DNA of 64,000 nucleotides, taken from Paraburkholderia tropica. Lineage in GTDB: Bacteria > Pseudomonadota > Gammaproteobacteria > Burkholderiales > Burkholderiaceae. The stretch's first letter is position 1; every line of letters starts with the position of its first letter. The notes under the pieces were generated by a model. It saw only the letters and a list, made by a program, of their open reading frames with translations. It did no database searches and was not told where the DNA came from. Where the stretch lies: the NCBI RefSeq assembly GCF_900109265.1, contig NZ_FNZM01000004.1, positions 62,001-126,000 on the forward strand, read 5' to 3'. The translations under genes and the position numbers were made by a program. Below, in pieces: positions 51,561 through 60,493 of the stretch.

Positions 51561-52067
51561 ATGCACATTCGTACAGCTTCGAAAACCGACGCACACGCCA
51601 TCAGCGCAGTGGCGATCCAGACATTCGCACTCGCCTGTCCCGCGAATACGCCCGAATTCGAGCTTCGAAAATATATCGACGAGAATCTCACGCCGTCGCG
51701 CTTCGAATCGATTCTCGCGGACGGCAACTTCGATGTGCGCGTCGTGGACGATGGCGGGAATGTCGTCGGTTTCAGCGTGCTGACTCATCGTCCTGACGTG
51801 CTGGACATGCCGCTCGCAGACGGCATCGCGGAATTGACCCGGTGCTATGTACTGCCGGCGTATCACGGCACCGGCGCGGCGCAAAAGCTGGTGACGGCCA
51901 CGCTCGCCGCATTGAATGGCGCGGTCCGACTCACCGTCAACGATCAGAACGCGCGCGGCATCCGCTTTTACGAGCGCAATGGATTCGCGACGGTCGGCGA
52001 AACCACGTTTGAATGCGGCGACGATCTCCATCGGGATCTGGTGATGGTTCGGGCCGCCGCGCGTTAG
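51561..52067 (+). CDS. GNAT-family N-acetyltransferase
   Basis: A 168-residue GNAT protein. It has an N-terminal MHIRTASKTDAHAISAVAI, the acetyl-CoA pyrophosphate loop VLPAYHGTGAAQKLV (~95-109), and motif B VNDQNARGIRFYERNGF. It acetylates an amine of unknown identity. It stands between the TetR gene and the flavin monooxygenase on the same strand. No operon signal is clear, as gaps are ~50 and ~85 bases. Confidence 0.85.
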   Translation: MHIRTASKTDAHAISAVAIQTFALACPANTPEFELRKYIDENLTPSRFESILADGNFDVRVVDDGGNVVGFSVLTHRPDVLDMPLADGIAELTRCYVLPAYHGTGAAQKLVTATLAALNGAVRLTVNDQNARGIRFYERNGFATVGETTFECGDDLHRDLVMVRAAAR

Positions 52068-52152
52068 CCGTTCCAGGAACATCGATAGAAAAAATGCTTC
52101 GCTCGCAAGAGCAACCAAAAGCGCATCATGGCGGATCGTTCCGTCAACCTAG

Positions 52153-53220
52153 ATGATGCTCATGTCTCACCCGCTGCCCCGTTTCGGTGTCTGGGCTCTG
52201 GTCCACGGCAGCCGCGCCGCCCTGCAAGATCCCGCCGAGCCCTACGACGCGTCGTGGGCTCGCAACAAGGCCCTCGTGCTGGAGGCCGAACGCCTCGGCT
52301 ACGACTCGGTTCTCGTCGCTCAGCACACGATCAATCCGCACGATCCGCAACTCGACCAGCTCGAAGCGTGGACCGCCTCGGCCGCGCTCGCGGCGCTCAC
52401 CGAGCGCATCGAGATCATCGCGGCGATCAAGCCTTATCTTTACCATCCCGTCGTGCTCGCCAAGATGGCGCAGCAGATCGAACACATCAGCGGCGGCCGT
52501 TTCGCGATCAATCTCGTCAACGCGTGGAACCGTCCCGAACTGGAGCGCGCCGGCATCGGCTTCGCGGAACACGACGCGCGCTATGCCTACGGCCGCGAAT
52601 GGATCACGGTGGTCGATTCGCTGTTGCGCGGCGAACGCACGTCGTTCGACGGCGAACATTTTCGCGTCGACGACTACGCACTGCGCCCCGCCGATCCTTA
52701 CCGCGAACGTCCGCGCATCTACGTGGGCGGCGAATCCGAACCGGCGCGTCAACTGGTGGCGGATAAAGGCGACGTGTGGTTCATCAACGGCCAGCCGCTC
52801 GACGACGTGCAGCGTCTGATCGGCGACGTTGCCGCGCGTGCACGACCGCAAGGCCTTCCCGCGCTGCGCTACGGCCTCTCGGCTTTCGTGATCGCGCGCG
52901 AGACCGACGCGCTAGCGCACGAGCATCACGCGCACCTGTTCGCGCTCGCGGAAAAAGACCGTCCGCTGCGCGAGCGCCAGCAGGCGAACATCGACCCGAA
53001 GGCCGTCATGTTCCAGACCTTCGCACAGTCGGCGCGCGTGGGATCGAACGGCGGCACGGCCGCGCAACTCGTGGGCAGCTACGACACGGTCGCGCAGCGC
53101 ATCGCCGACTTTCATCGCGCCGGCGTCGAACTGTTCATGCTGCAATTCCAGCCCTTCGAGGCGGATATGCGCACGTTCGCGCAGCACGTCGTCCCGCGCG
53201 TGAAGGCGCTGCTGAGCTAA
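52153..53220 (+). CDS. LLM-class flavin monooxygenase (alkanesulfonate/dimethylsulfone type)
   Basis: A 355-residue bacterial-luciferase-like FMNH2-dependent monooxygenase (SsuD/SfnG group). It has FGVWALVHGS at the start, DSVLVAQHTINPHDPQ, the flavin-site INLVNAWNRPEL and IYVGGESEPARQL. It would release sulfite from an organosulfonate or sulfone. The start is ambiguous: 52153 or 52162 (MSHPLPRFG). It is followed by a sulfonate-type binding protein, a typical sulfur-starvation pair, but no flavin reductase or ABC genes are present. Confidence 0.86.
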   Translation: MMLMSHPLPRFGVWALVHGSRAALQDPAEPYDASWARNKALVLEAERLGYDSVLVAQHTINPHDPQLDQLEAWTASAALAALTERIEIIAAIKPYLYHPVVLAKMAQQIEHISGGRFAINLVNAWNRPELERAGIGFAEHDARYAYGREWITVVDSLLRGERTSFDGEHFRVDDYALRPADPYRERPRIYVGGESEPARQLVADKGDVWFINGQPLDDVQRLIGDVAARARPQGLPALRYGLSAFVIARETDALAHEHHAHLFALAEKDRPLRERQQANIDPKAVMFQTFAQSARVGSNGGTAAQLVGSYDTVAQRIADFHRAGVELFMLQFQPFEADMRTFAQHVVPRVKALLS

Positions 53221-53288
53221 TTCAACGCAAGCCGCGACTGATCCCGGTCGATCGCGGCTTCGATATTTCCACTTTGATCAGTCATCCT

Positions 53289-54260
53289 ATGGATATCCAA
53301 CGTCGACGTTTCATCAACACGCTGACGGCCGCCACGCTGGGCACCGTCGCCGCGCCCGCCTTCATGTCGATCGCGCGCGCCGCCGAGACGCGCACGCTGC
53401 GCATCGGTTATCAGAAGTTCAACACGCTCAATATCCTCAAGGGCACCGGCCATCTCGAACGCGCGCTCGAACCGCTGGGCTGGAACGTGCGCTGGGCCGA
53501 GTTCACGGCCGGGCCGCAACTCACGGAAGCGCTCAATGCGGGCGCGCTCGACTTCGGTCATGCGGCGGATACGCCGTCGGCCTTTGCCAATGCCGCGGGC
53601 GTGAACGCGGTCTATCTCGGCGCCGAGCAACCGTATCCGAAGGGAATCGGGATCTTCGTGCCGGCCAACTCGCCGATACGCTCGATCCGCGAATTGCGCG
53701 GCAAGAAAGTGGCGATCGGCCGCGGCTGGAACGTGCAATATCTGCTGGTGCGGGCGCTCAACGAAGCCGGCCTGCAATACACGGATATCGAGCCCGTCTA
53801 TCTCACGAGCGCAGCGGATGTGAGCGCCACCTATCTGTCCGGCAATGTCGATGCCGCGGGCCTCTGGGATCCGTTCCTCGCCAGCCAGCAACTCGCCACG
53901 TCGCCGCGCGTGCTGCGCGACGGCACCGGCCTCTCGAATAACCGGACCTTCCATCTCGCGCGCCCGGAATTCGTGAAGGCCAATCCGGACGTGATTCGCG
54001 TGCTCTTTCGCGAACTGCGCAACGCGAACACCTGGACGCAAAGCCATCCGCAGGAAACGGCGAGCCTGCTCGCGCCGCAACTGGGCGTGCCGCCAGGCGT
54101 GTTGCTGCTATCGACCGAACGCCGTCACTACACGACCGTTGCCGTGACGCCCGACATCGTCAAGGAACAGCAGGATATCGTCGATACGTTCCATGGGCTC
54201 GGGCTCATCAAGGAACGCGTCGATGTCGCGCGATTCGTGTATCCGGAGGTCTTCGTGTAA
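53289..54260 (+). CDS. Aliphatic-sulfonate-type ABC substrate-binding protein (SsuA-like)
   Basis: A 323-residue periplasmic binding protein with a Tat-like signal peptide (RRRFINTLTAATLGTVAAPAF, first residues only quoted; RR at ~5-6). Then LRIGYQKFNTLNILKG, FTAGPQLTEALNAGALDFGH and AADVSATYLSGNVDAAGLWDP of the SsuA/TauA class. It starts 68 bases after the flavin monooxygenase, and both probably serve organosulfur use. Permease and ATPase genes are missing, so it must borrow another transporter (inference). Confidence 0.88.
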   Translation: MDIQRRRFINTLTAATLGTVAAPAFMSIARAAETRTLRIGYQKFNTLNILKGTGHLERALEPLGWNVRWAEFTAGPQLTEALNAGALDFGHAADTPSAFANAAGVNAVYLGAEQPYPKGIGIFVPANSPIRSIRELRGKKVAIGRGWNVQYLLVRALNEAGLQYTDIEPVYLTSAADVSATYLSGNVDAAGLWDPFLASQQLATSPRVLRDGTGLSNNRTFHLARPEFVKANPDVIRVLFRELRNANTWTQSHPQETASLLAPQLGVPPGVLLLSTERRHYTTVAVTPDIVKEQQDIVDTFHGLGLIKERVDVARFVYPEVFV

Positions 54261-54266
54261 GACGCC

Positions 54267-54297
54267 GTGGGGACGCCCGAACGTTGGGCGCCCCCAC
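54267..54297 (+). terminator. Stem-loop downstream of the SsuA-like gene
   Basis: Arms GTGGGG (54267) / CCCCAC (54292) and CGCCC / GGGCG enclose a seven-base loop right after the stop codon. It has no U-tract, so it is probable rather than certain. Confidence 0.45.
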
Positions 54298-54455
54298 GAC
54301 TCCCGCATCGCTCAGCGTGTTGGCCGAACAGCGCAGGCGCCTTCAGGCGCGCCGTGATCGCCGTAATCGCCGTGACCTAAAGGATTCTTCATGTTTGATT
54401 GCGCGGGATCTGGCACCATCGGCCACCTTCCCTTTTGAGCGAGTTGCCTTTACTC

Positions 54456-55208
54456 ATGCGCCATTCCTGCTTCGCCACACTCCGCAATCGCACCGGCAAA
54501 CTCGTTGTGCTCGCAAGTTCCGCGCTGATCGCCGCCTCGGCCTTCGCTGCCGCGCCAGACGCTTCGTCGAACGCGCTGCCCTATTCGAATCTTTCGACCT
54601 TGCATGTTAAAGCGGCGCAATTGCAGCCTTTCCTGCGAGCGCTGCGCCACAACGCCGCCAATGCGCGCGAGGAAGCGGGCAATCTGTCGTTCACCGTGTT
54701 TCAGTCGACGACTTCGCCGACTACGCTGTACGTGCTCGAACAATGGAAAGATCAGGCGGCCTACGAGGCGCATATGAAGCAGCCGGCGCTGCTTGAAATG
54801 CACCAGGCCGCGAAGGCCGATCTGGATGGCGGCATTGCGCACATGCGCATTATTCCGGCCACGCCGGACGCCGGCATTCAGCCGAAGCAGATTGCGCAAG
54901 GCAATCAGACCAGCAACGTGCTGGTGTTTCTTTCGGTGAAACCCGCTGAATCGGCGCAATTCCACGCAGATGTCGCGGCCGTTTCGCCGACGTTTCGCGC
55001 CGCGCCCGGCAACGTTTCGTTCGAGGTGTATCAGAACGCCGACGACAAGAACGAAATGGTTCAACTCGAACGCTGGACCAGCGAGTCGACGCATCAGGAC
55101 AATCTGAAACGCCCCGTGATCCAGCAGATTCGCAGCGGCTACGCCGTCACGCTGGCCAAGCCGATGCTCGACGGACGCGTGCTGCTCAAGGACGTGACGG
55201 ACGATTAA
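54456..55208 (+). CDS. Exported protein with two antibiotic-biosynthesis-monooxygenase-like domains
   Basis: A 250-residue protein. It has a signal peptide (GKLVVLASSALIAASAFAAAP) and two ferredoxin-like ABM domains in tandem, residues ~45-140 (LSTLHVKAAQLQPFLRAL, LYVLEQWKDQAAYEAHMKQ) and ~150-240 (VLVFLSVKPAESAQFHADV, MVQLERWTSESTHQDNLKR). ABM proteins are usually cytosolic single-domain dimers; here both copies are fused and exported to the periplasm. The start at 54456 is chosen so that the signal peptide is N-terminal. Substrate unknown. Confidence 0.75.
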   Translation: MRHSCFATLRNRTGKLVVLASSALIAASAFAAAPDASSNALPYSNLSTLHVKAAQLQPFLRALRHNAANAREEAGNLSFTVFQSTTSPTTLYVLEQWKDQAAYEAHMKQPALLEMHQAAKADLDGGIAHMRIIPATPDAGIQPKQIAQGNQTSNVLVFLSVKPAESAQFHADVAAVSPTFRAAPGNVSFEVYQNADDKNEMVQLERWTSESTHQDNLKRPVIQQIRSGYAVTLAKPMLDGRVLLKDVTDD

Positions 55209-55320
55209 ACCGCGCTCGCGCCGCGCTTTGGCCTGCCGTCCGCGGCAGGCGCATCAACATTCGCGCGGCGGCACGAAGAAAAATGATGATGATGAAGCCG
55301 CAGGCGGCCACGTCGAAACT

Positions 55321-56025
55321 TCATGCCTCGTTGCGCCACGAATTCAGCAACAGCCGTGTTTGCGCGCTGACGACGGTCTTCACGAACTCCGCGTTTTCCC
55401 CGTCGATATCGCCCCAGCCGAGCATCGAAAGCGTCGACTCGCGCGCGACGTGAAACGCGAAATATTGCCCCCACATGCTGATCATTCGCACGATGGTCAG
55501 CGGGTCGTTTTCCGCACGTCCCGTGATGCGCGCCACGAGTGCCGCGTTGACCTTGTTCATCGGCGCACGCAAGCGTTCACGCAGCACCTGCGTGCCGATT
55601 TCCGGCTCGCCGCCGCCCTGCTCGCGGGCAAAAAAGAGCCGGCGATCGGTCTCGCGCCCCTTCTTGAACATCAGATCGGCGATCGTGCATTGCAGTGCGA
55701 CGAACGCTTCGATCAGCGCCTCCTGCGAGGCGTTCTCGTCCTTCAAGGTCGCTTGAGCGCGTAAAAGCGCCGGTTCGAGCACCTGAAGCGCGTCGTCGAC
55801 GATCGCCTCCGCGCACGCCCGGTACACGCCTTCCTTGTTTTCGAAGTAGTACTGCAACGCCGGCGCATTGACGCCCGCGCGCGCCGCGATATCACGCGTC
55901 GACGCGCCCGCGAAACCATGCTGCCCGAACAGGGAAATGGCTGCGTCGATCAGCTTTCGGCGAGTCTCTTCGCCGCGTGCGTAGCCGCCCTCGCCGGGGT
56001 GACGGGGTCGTCGTGGTTCGTTCAT
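55321..56025 (-). CDS. TetR-family regulator (CerR/DUF1956-like) of the efflux operon
   Basis: A 234-residue TetR protein. Its HTH spans ~20-65 (TRRKLIDAAISLFGQHGFAGAS, GVNAPALQYYFENKEGVY), and the long C-terminal domain with MWGQYFAFHVARESTL suits the YbiH/CerR group. The start at 56025 (MNEPRRPRHPG) is preferred; a TTG ten codons upstream is unlikely. It is divergent from the emrA-like gene, with a promoter and small palindrome in the 102-base gap, and so is the probable repressor. Confidence 0.88.
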   Translation of the reverse strand: MNEPRRPRHPGEGGYARGEETRRKLIDAAISLFGQHGFAGASTRDIAARAGVNAPALQYYFENKEGVYRACAEAIVDDALQVLEPALLRAQATLKDENASQEALIEAFVALQCTIADLMFKKGRETDRRLFFAREQGGGEPEIGTQVLRERLRAPMNKVNAALVARITGRAENDPLTIVRMISMWGQYFAFHVARESTLSMLGWGDIDGENAEFVKTVVSAQTRLLLNSWRNEA

Positions 56026-56065
56026 ACAAAAAGAAACGTCAATGAAAACTTCCAAAATATAACAC

Positions 56066-56110
56066 TTGACAGATATCTTCCGAGTGGAATAATTCGTCCA
56101 TCTGGAATAA
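56066..56110 (+). promoter_or_regulatory. Promoter and operator of the efflux operon
   Basis: TTGACA (56066-56071), 16-base spacer and AATAAT (56088-56093) form a near-consensus promoter toward the EmrA-like gene. TTCC-GAGT-GGAA lies within the spacer, and TGGAATAA is repeated at 56085 and 56103. A TetR protein bound here would block the promoter (inference). Confidence 0.6.
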
Positions 56111-56127
56111 ATTAAGGTTTGTTAACC

Positions 56128-57264
56128 ATGTCGACGACTGCTGGAGCGCCTGGGCGCGCTGATCAGGAAACCACTCCCAACGCGCCCGCACGCGGTTCCC
56201 GGCGCGGCATGGTGATCGGCGGCGCACTGCTGGCGCTCGCCGCCGCAGCGGGCTGGGCGGGCCACTGGTGGCTCGTCGGGCGCTTTATCGAAAGCACCGA
56301 CGATGCCTATCTCCAGGCCGATAGCGTGACCATTGCGCCCAAGGTGAGCGGCTATATCACCGACGTTTTCGTGGCGGACAATCAGGCCGTCAAGGCCGGC
56401 GACCCGCTCGTGCGCCTTGACACGCGCCAGTATCAGGCTGCACTCGACCAGGCCAGCGCCACGGTCGATGCGCGCAATGCCGATATCCAGCAGGCCGAAG
56501 CGCAGCTCACGCAGCAGCGCGCGAAGATCGCGCAGGCCGCGGCTGAGGAAGACGTGGCGCGCGTGAGCCTGCGCCATGCGCAGGACGAAGTGGCGCGCTA
56601 CACGCCGCTCGCGGCGTCGGGTGCGGAAACGGCCGAGAAGCTTTCGGAACTCAAGAGCTCGCGCGATCAGGCGCAGGCCACGCTGGCCGCCGATCACGCG
56701 GCCGTCGAATCGGCGCGCTCGCAGGTGGGCGCGCTGACGGCCCAGCTCGGCCAGGCCCGCGCGCAACTCGAAGCGGCCAAGGCGAGCGCGGCGCAATCGC
56801 AGCTTGACCTCAACCATACGGTCGTCACGAGTTCCATTTCGGGCCGCGTCGGCGACCGCACGGTGCGCGTGGGACAGTACGTGCAGCCCGGCACGCGCAT
56901 GCTCTCGATCGTCCCGGTTCAGGACACCTATCTGACCGCCAACTTCAAGGAAACGCAGATCGGGCGCATGCGCATCGGTCAGCCGGTGGAAATTTCCGTC
57001 GACGCGCTTTCCGGACACAAGCTTCACGGCGTCGTCGACAGCTTCTCGCCGGGCACCGGCGCGCAATTCGCGCTGCTGCCGGCGGAGAACGCAACCGGCA
57101 ACTTCACGAAGATCGTGCAGCGCGTGCCGGTGCGCATCCGCCTCGAAACCGGTCCGCAAACGCGCAAGGTGCTGCTGCCCGGCATGTCGGTGACCGCCGA
57201 GGTCGATACGCGAAGCTCGCGCGACGACGATCGACGCATCGACGCCGAGAACCATCGTGAGTAA
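56128..57264 (+). CDS. EmrA/HlyD-family periplasmic adaptor
   Basis: A 378-residue membrane-fusion protein. It has one N-terminal membrane helix (MVIGGALLALAAAAGWAGHWW, ~28-48), then the lipoyl/barrel-sandwich TDDAYLQADSVTIAPKVSGY, a long alanine-rich coiled-coil hairpin (~95-200) and a beta-barrel RVGQYVQPGTRMLSIVP. It links the inner-membrane EmrB pump to the outer-membrane channel. The start at 56128 has AAGG. The next gene overlaps it by eight bases (GTG start). Confidence 0.93.
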   Translation: MSTTAGAPGRADQETTPNAPARGSRRGMVIGGALLALAAAAGWAGHWWLVGRFIESTDDAYLQADSVTIAPKVSGYITDVFVADNQAVKAGDPLVRLDTRQYQAALDQASATVDARNADIQQAEAQLTQQRAKIAQAAAEEDVARVSLRHAQDEVARYTPLAASGAETAEKLSELKSSRDQAQATLAADHAAVESARSQVGALTAQLGQARAQLEAAKASAAQSQLDLNHTVVTSSISGRVGDRTVRVGQYVQPGTRMLSIVPVQDTYLTANFKETQIGRMRIGQPVEISVDALSGHKLHGVVDSFSPGTGAQFALLPAENATGNFTKIVQRVPVRIRLETGPQTRKVLLPGMSVTAEVDTRSSRDDDRRIDAENHRE

Positions 57265-58864
57265 TGCCAGCTCCACCAGTCCCGCCGGCATGACGGGGCA
57301 CGCCCCGCATGCTCACGGCGAGCGCGCAAGCACGTCGGACTGGATCGCCGTCGCGGCGGGCGCGCTCGGCGCGCTCATCGCCACGCTCGACATTTCGATC
57401 ACGAACTCGGCGCTGCCACAGATTCAGGGCGAAATCGGCGCGACCGGCACCGAGGGTACGTGGATTTCCACGGGCTATCTGATGTCGGAAATCGTCATGA
57501 TTCCGCTCGCGGCGTGGCTCACGCGCGTGTTCGGCCTGCGCAATTTCCTGCTCGTCAACGCCACACTGTTCATCGGCTTTTCGATGATGTGCGGCTGGTC
57601 GGGCTCGCTCGCCATCATGATCGCCGGACGTATCGGCCAGGGTTTCACGGGCGGCGCGATGATCCCGACCGCGCAGACCATCATTCGCACCCGCCTGCCC
57701 CCGTCGCAGTTGCCGATCGGCATGACGATATTCGGGCTGACCGCGCTGCTCGGGCCGTTGCTGGGTCCGGTGGTCGGCGGCTGGCTCGCGGAAAACATCA
57801 GCTGGAGCTGGTGTTTCTTCGTCAACCTGCCCGTGTGTCTCGCGCTGATCACGCTGCTGCTTTACGGGCTCGGTCCCGATCGTCCGCATTGGGAAGCCTT
57901 TTTGAAGGCCGACTGGATCGGCATCATGGGGCTCGCTATCGGCCTCAGTTCGCTGACCGTGGTGCTCGAAGAGGGACAACGCGAACGCTGGTTCGAATCG
58001 CAGATGATCGTGACGCTCACCTTCGTTTCGCTGTTCGGGATGCTGCTGATCGCCGTTTCCCAGTTCGTCGCCAAAAAGCCCATTTTGCGTCTTTCGCTGA
58101 TGCGCAACCTGCGCTTCGCCAGCGTCAACGTGATCGTCTTCATGGTCGGCGCGGGGCTGTACGGCATTTCGTATCTGCTGCCGCAGTTTCTGAGCCAGGT
58201 CGCCGGTTATAACGCCGAGCAGTCGGGCATGGTGATGCTGCTCTCCGGCATCCCGGCCATGTTGACGATGCCGTTCCTGCCGCGTCTGCTGGGCAAGGTG
58301 GATATCCGCATGCTGGTGATCACGGGTCTGCTGCTGTTCGCGTGGAGTTGCATGCTCGACACCACGCTCACGGCGCAGAGCGTCGGGCACGATTTCACGT
58401 GGTCGCAGCTGCTGCGCGGCGTCGGCCAGATCCTCTCGATGATGCCGCTCAATCAGGCGGCGATGGCCACGGTCACGCGGGAAGAATCCGGCGACGCGGC
58501 GGGCATCTACAACATGGCGCGCAATCTCGGCGGCTCGGTGGGCCTCGCGATTATCGGCACGCTGATCGACCGGCGCGAAACCTTCCATACGGCCGTGCTT
58601 CGCGAGGCCGTCACGAACAATTCGGTCAACGGACAGGCGCATATCGCCGCGAGCGCGGCGAGTTTCTTCGCGCAGACCGGCGACATGGCCTACGCAAAGA
58701 TGCAGGCGCTGGGGCAACTGGCCGCCCAGATCCAGACGCAGTCGACCGTCATCACCTATTCGGAGACGTTCTGGGTGCTCGGTATTGCCTTGCTCGCGTG
58801 CATTCCGCTTGCCGCGCTGCTCAAGAATCCGCGCCCTGGCGCCGCTCCTTCCGCCGGTCATTGA
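57257..58864 (+). CDS. EmrB-type DHA2 MFS exporter
   Basis: A 535-residue, 14-helix drug/proton antiporter. It has IATLDISITNSALPQIQGEI in helix 1, AWLTRVFGLRNFL, and the helix-5 motif LGPLLGPVVGGWLAENISW. It starts with GTG inside the adaptor gene (an ATG at 57290 is an alternative) and is followed 16 bases later by the outer-membrane channel, so the three form a complete EmrAB-TolC-like efflux operon under TetR control. Confidence 0.93.
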   Translation: MSNASSTSPAGMTGHAPHAHGERASTSDWIAVAAGALGALIATLDISITNSALPQIQGEIGATGTEGTWISTGYLMSEIVMIPLAAWLTRVFGLRNFLLVNATLFIGFSMMCGWSGSLAIMIAGRIGQGFTGGAMIPTAQTIIRTRLPPSQLPIGMTIFGLTALLGPLLGPVVGGWLAENISWSWCFFVNLPVCLALITLLLYGLGPDRPHWEAFLKADWIGIMGLAIGLSSLTVVLEEGQRERWFESQMIVTLTFVSLFGMLLIAVSQFVAKKPILRLSLMRNLRFASVNVIVFMVGAGLYGISYLLPQFLSQVAGYNAEQSGMVMLLSGIPAMLTMPFLPRLLGKVDIRMLVITGLLLFAWSCMLDTTLTAQSVGHDFTWSQLLRGVGQILSMMPLNQAAMATVTREESGDAAGIYNMARNLGGSVGLAIIGTLIDRRETFHTAVLREAVTNNSVNGQAHIAASAASFFAQTGDMAYAKMQALGQLAAQIQTQSTVITYSETFWVLGIALLACIPLAALLKNPRPGAAPSAGH

Positions 58865-58880
58865 AGCTAAAGAATCGAAC

Positions 58881-60353
58881 ATGATGACAACCTTTACCCT
58901 CCGCCCTCGTGCGGGCGCACTCGCCGTGGCCTGTGCCGCCAGCCTGCTGGCCGCCTGCACGGTGGGTCCGGACTACCACGGCGCGCCCGCCGTGGCGCCC
59001 GAGGCGGCCAGCGCGGACAGCTTCGTGCGCACGCCCGCGAAGGGCATCGTCGCGACCGCGCCCGCTCCCAACCAGTGGTGGCTGGCGCTGAACGACCCGC
59101 AACTGAATACGCTGATCGCCGCCGCCTTCGCGCATAACCCCGACCTGCGCGCGGCGCAGGCGCGGCTGCGCGAATCGCGCGCGCAATTGCAGCAGCAGCG
59201 CGCGGCCGAAATGCCCAAGCTCAGCGCCGACGCCGCCGCGGTCCGCATGCGCGAGCCCGATCTGAGCGCGCTGTCGTCGGCGGACTCCAGCGCGGGTTCG
59301 TCGGGACGCGGCCCGCTCTCGCTCTACACCGCCGGCTTCGACGCCTCGTGGGAAATCGATCTGTTCGGCGGCACGCGCCGTGCAATCGAAGCCGCGGACG
59401 CGCAGTCCCAGGCCGTCAACGCGGACCTCGCCGATGCACAGGTCTCGATGGCCGCCGAAGTCGCGCAGGCCTATATCGATCTGCGCGATCAGCAGCAGCG
59501 CCTGCTCATCGCGCAACGCACCGCCGAGCTTCAGCAGCAGAGTCTCACGCTCACCGAGCAGCGGCGCGCGGGCGGCACGGCCGCCGACGTCGATGTCGAG
59601 CGCCTGACGACCCAGGTCGAAAACACCCGCTCGACGCTCACGCCGCTCGCGGCGCAAGTGGAAATCTCGCTCGATCAACTCGCGGTGCTCACCGGCAAGG
59701 CGCCGGGCGCGCTCGACGCCGAACTGGCGCAGCCGCGTGCGTTGCCCGCGCTGCCGGCCACGGTGCCCGTGGGCGATCCGGCGAAGATGCTCGAGCAACG
59801 CCCGGATATTCGCGCCGCCGAGCGCCGCCTCGCGTCGAGCAACGCGCAGATTGGCGAACATATCGCCGACTTCTTCCCGAAGGTCACGCTGTACGGCGAT
59901 CTGAGCTATTCGGCCGCCGACCCCGGCCATCTGTTCCGCAAGTCCAACGCCACGTGGCTCGGTGCGCCCTATCTCTCGTGGAACCTGTTCGATTTCGGCC
60001 GCACGCTCGGCGCGGTGCACGGCGCGGAAGCCTCGCGTGACGAAGCTATCGCGAACTACGAAAAGACCGTGCTCGGCGCGCTCAAGGACGCCAACGACGG
60101 CCTCTCGCGTTTCGGCTATCAGCGAGAACATCTGGCGACGCTGGAGAAAGTGCAGAAGTCGGCGCTGCGTTCGGCGGACCTGACGCGTCAGCGCTATCGC
60201 GCAGGCACGGTCAGCCTCGTCGATCTGCTGGATACGCAACGTGCTGAATTTTCGGCGCAGCAGGACGTGGTCGCGGGCCAGGCGGAGTTGCTCAAGGATT
60301 ACGTCTCGCTGCAAAAGAGTCTAGGCCTGGGCTGGCAGCCGCCGCAGACCTGA
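58881..60353 (+). CDS. NodT/OprM-family outer-membrane efflux lipoprotein
   Basis: A 490-residue outer-membrane factor. The lipoprotein signal ends LLAACTVGPDY (lipid-anchored Cys ~24), followed by NQWWLALNDPQLNTLI and two OEP repeats with alpha-helical barrel segments (SWEIDLFGGTRRAIEAADAQ; SWNLFDFGRTLGAVHGAEA). It forms the trimeric exit duct for the EmrAB-like pump encoded just upstream. A stem-loop follows at 60383. Confidence 0.94.
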   Translation: MMTTFTLRPRAGALAVACAASLLAACTVGPDYHGAPAVAPEAASADSFVRTPAKGIVATAPAPNQWWLALNDPQLNTLIAAAFAHNPDLRAAQARLRESRAQLQQQRAAEMPKLSADAAAVRMREPDLSALSSADSSAGSSGRGPLSLYTAGFDASWEIDLFGGTRRAIEAADAQSQAVNADLADAQVSMAAEVAQAYIDLRDQQQRLLIAQRTAELQQQSLTLTEQRRAGGTAADVDVERLTTQVENTRSTLTPLAAQVEISLDQLAVLTGKAPGALDAELAQPRALPALPATVPVGDPAKMLEQRPDIRAAERRLASSNAQIGEHIADFFPKVTLYGDLSYSAADPGHLFRKSNATWLGAPYLSWNLFDFGRTLGAVHGAEASRDEAIANYEKTVLGALKDANDGLSRFGYQREHLATLEKVQKSALRSADLTRQRYRAGTVSLVDLLDTQRAEFSAQQDVVAGQAELLKDYVSLQKSLGLGWQPPQT

Positions 60354-60382
60354 TCGCCGGGCGCCGGCCCGCGAACGTGGGG

Positions 60383-60406
60383 GCGATCGCCGCACAAGGC
60401 GATCGC
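60383..60406 (+). terminator. Stem-loop after the efflux operon
   Basis: GCGATCGCC (60383-60391) and GGCGATCGC (60398-60406) form a perfect nine-base stem with a six-base loop, followed by TCCTTCC. It is a likely terminator between the efflux and pqi operons. Confidence 0.5.
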
Positions 60407-60493
60407 TCCTTCCAGCGGGATCGCGCGCTGCCAGCTGAAAACGCGGCAAATCCAGGCGGATCGTTATACAAGTTTTTCCCCACATAGTCCCGG

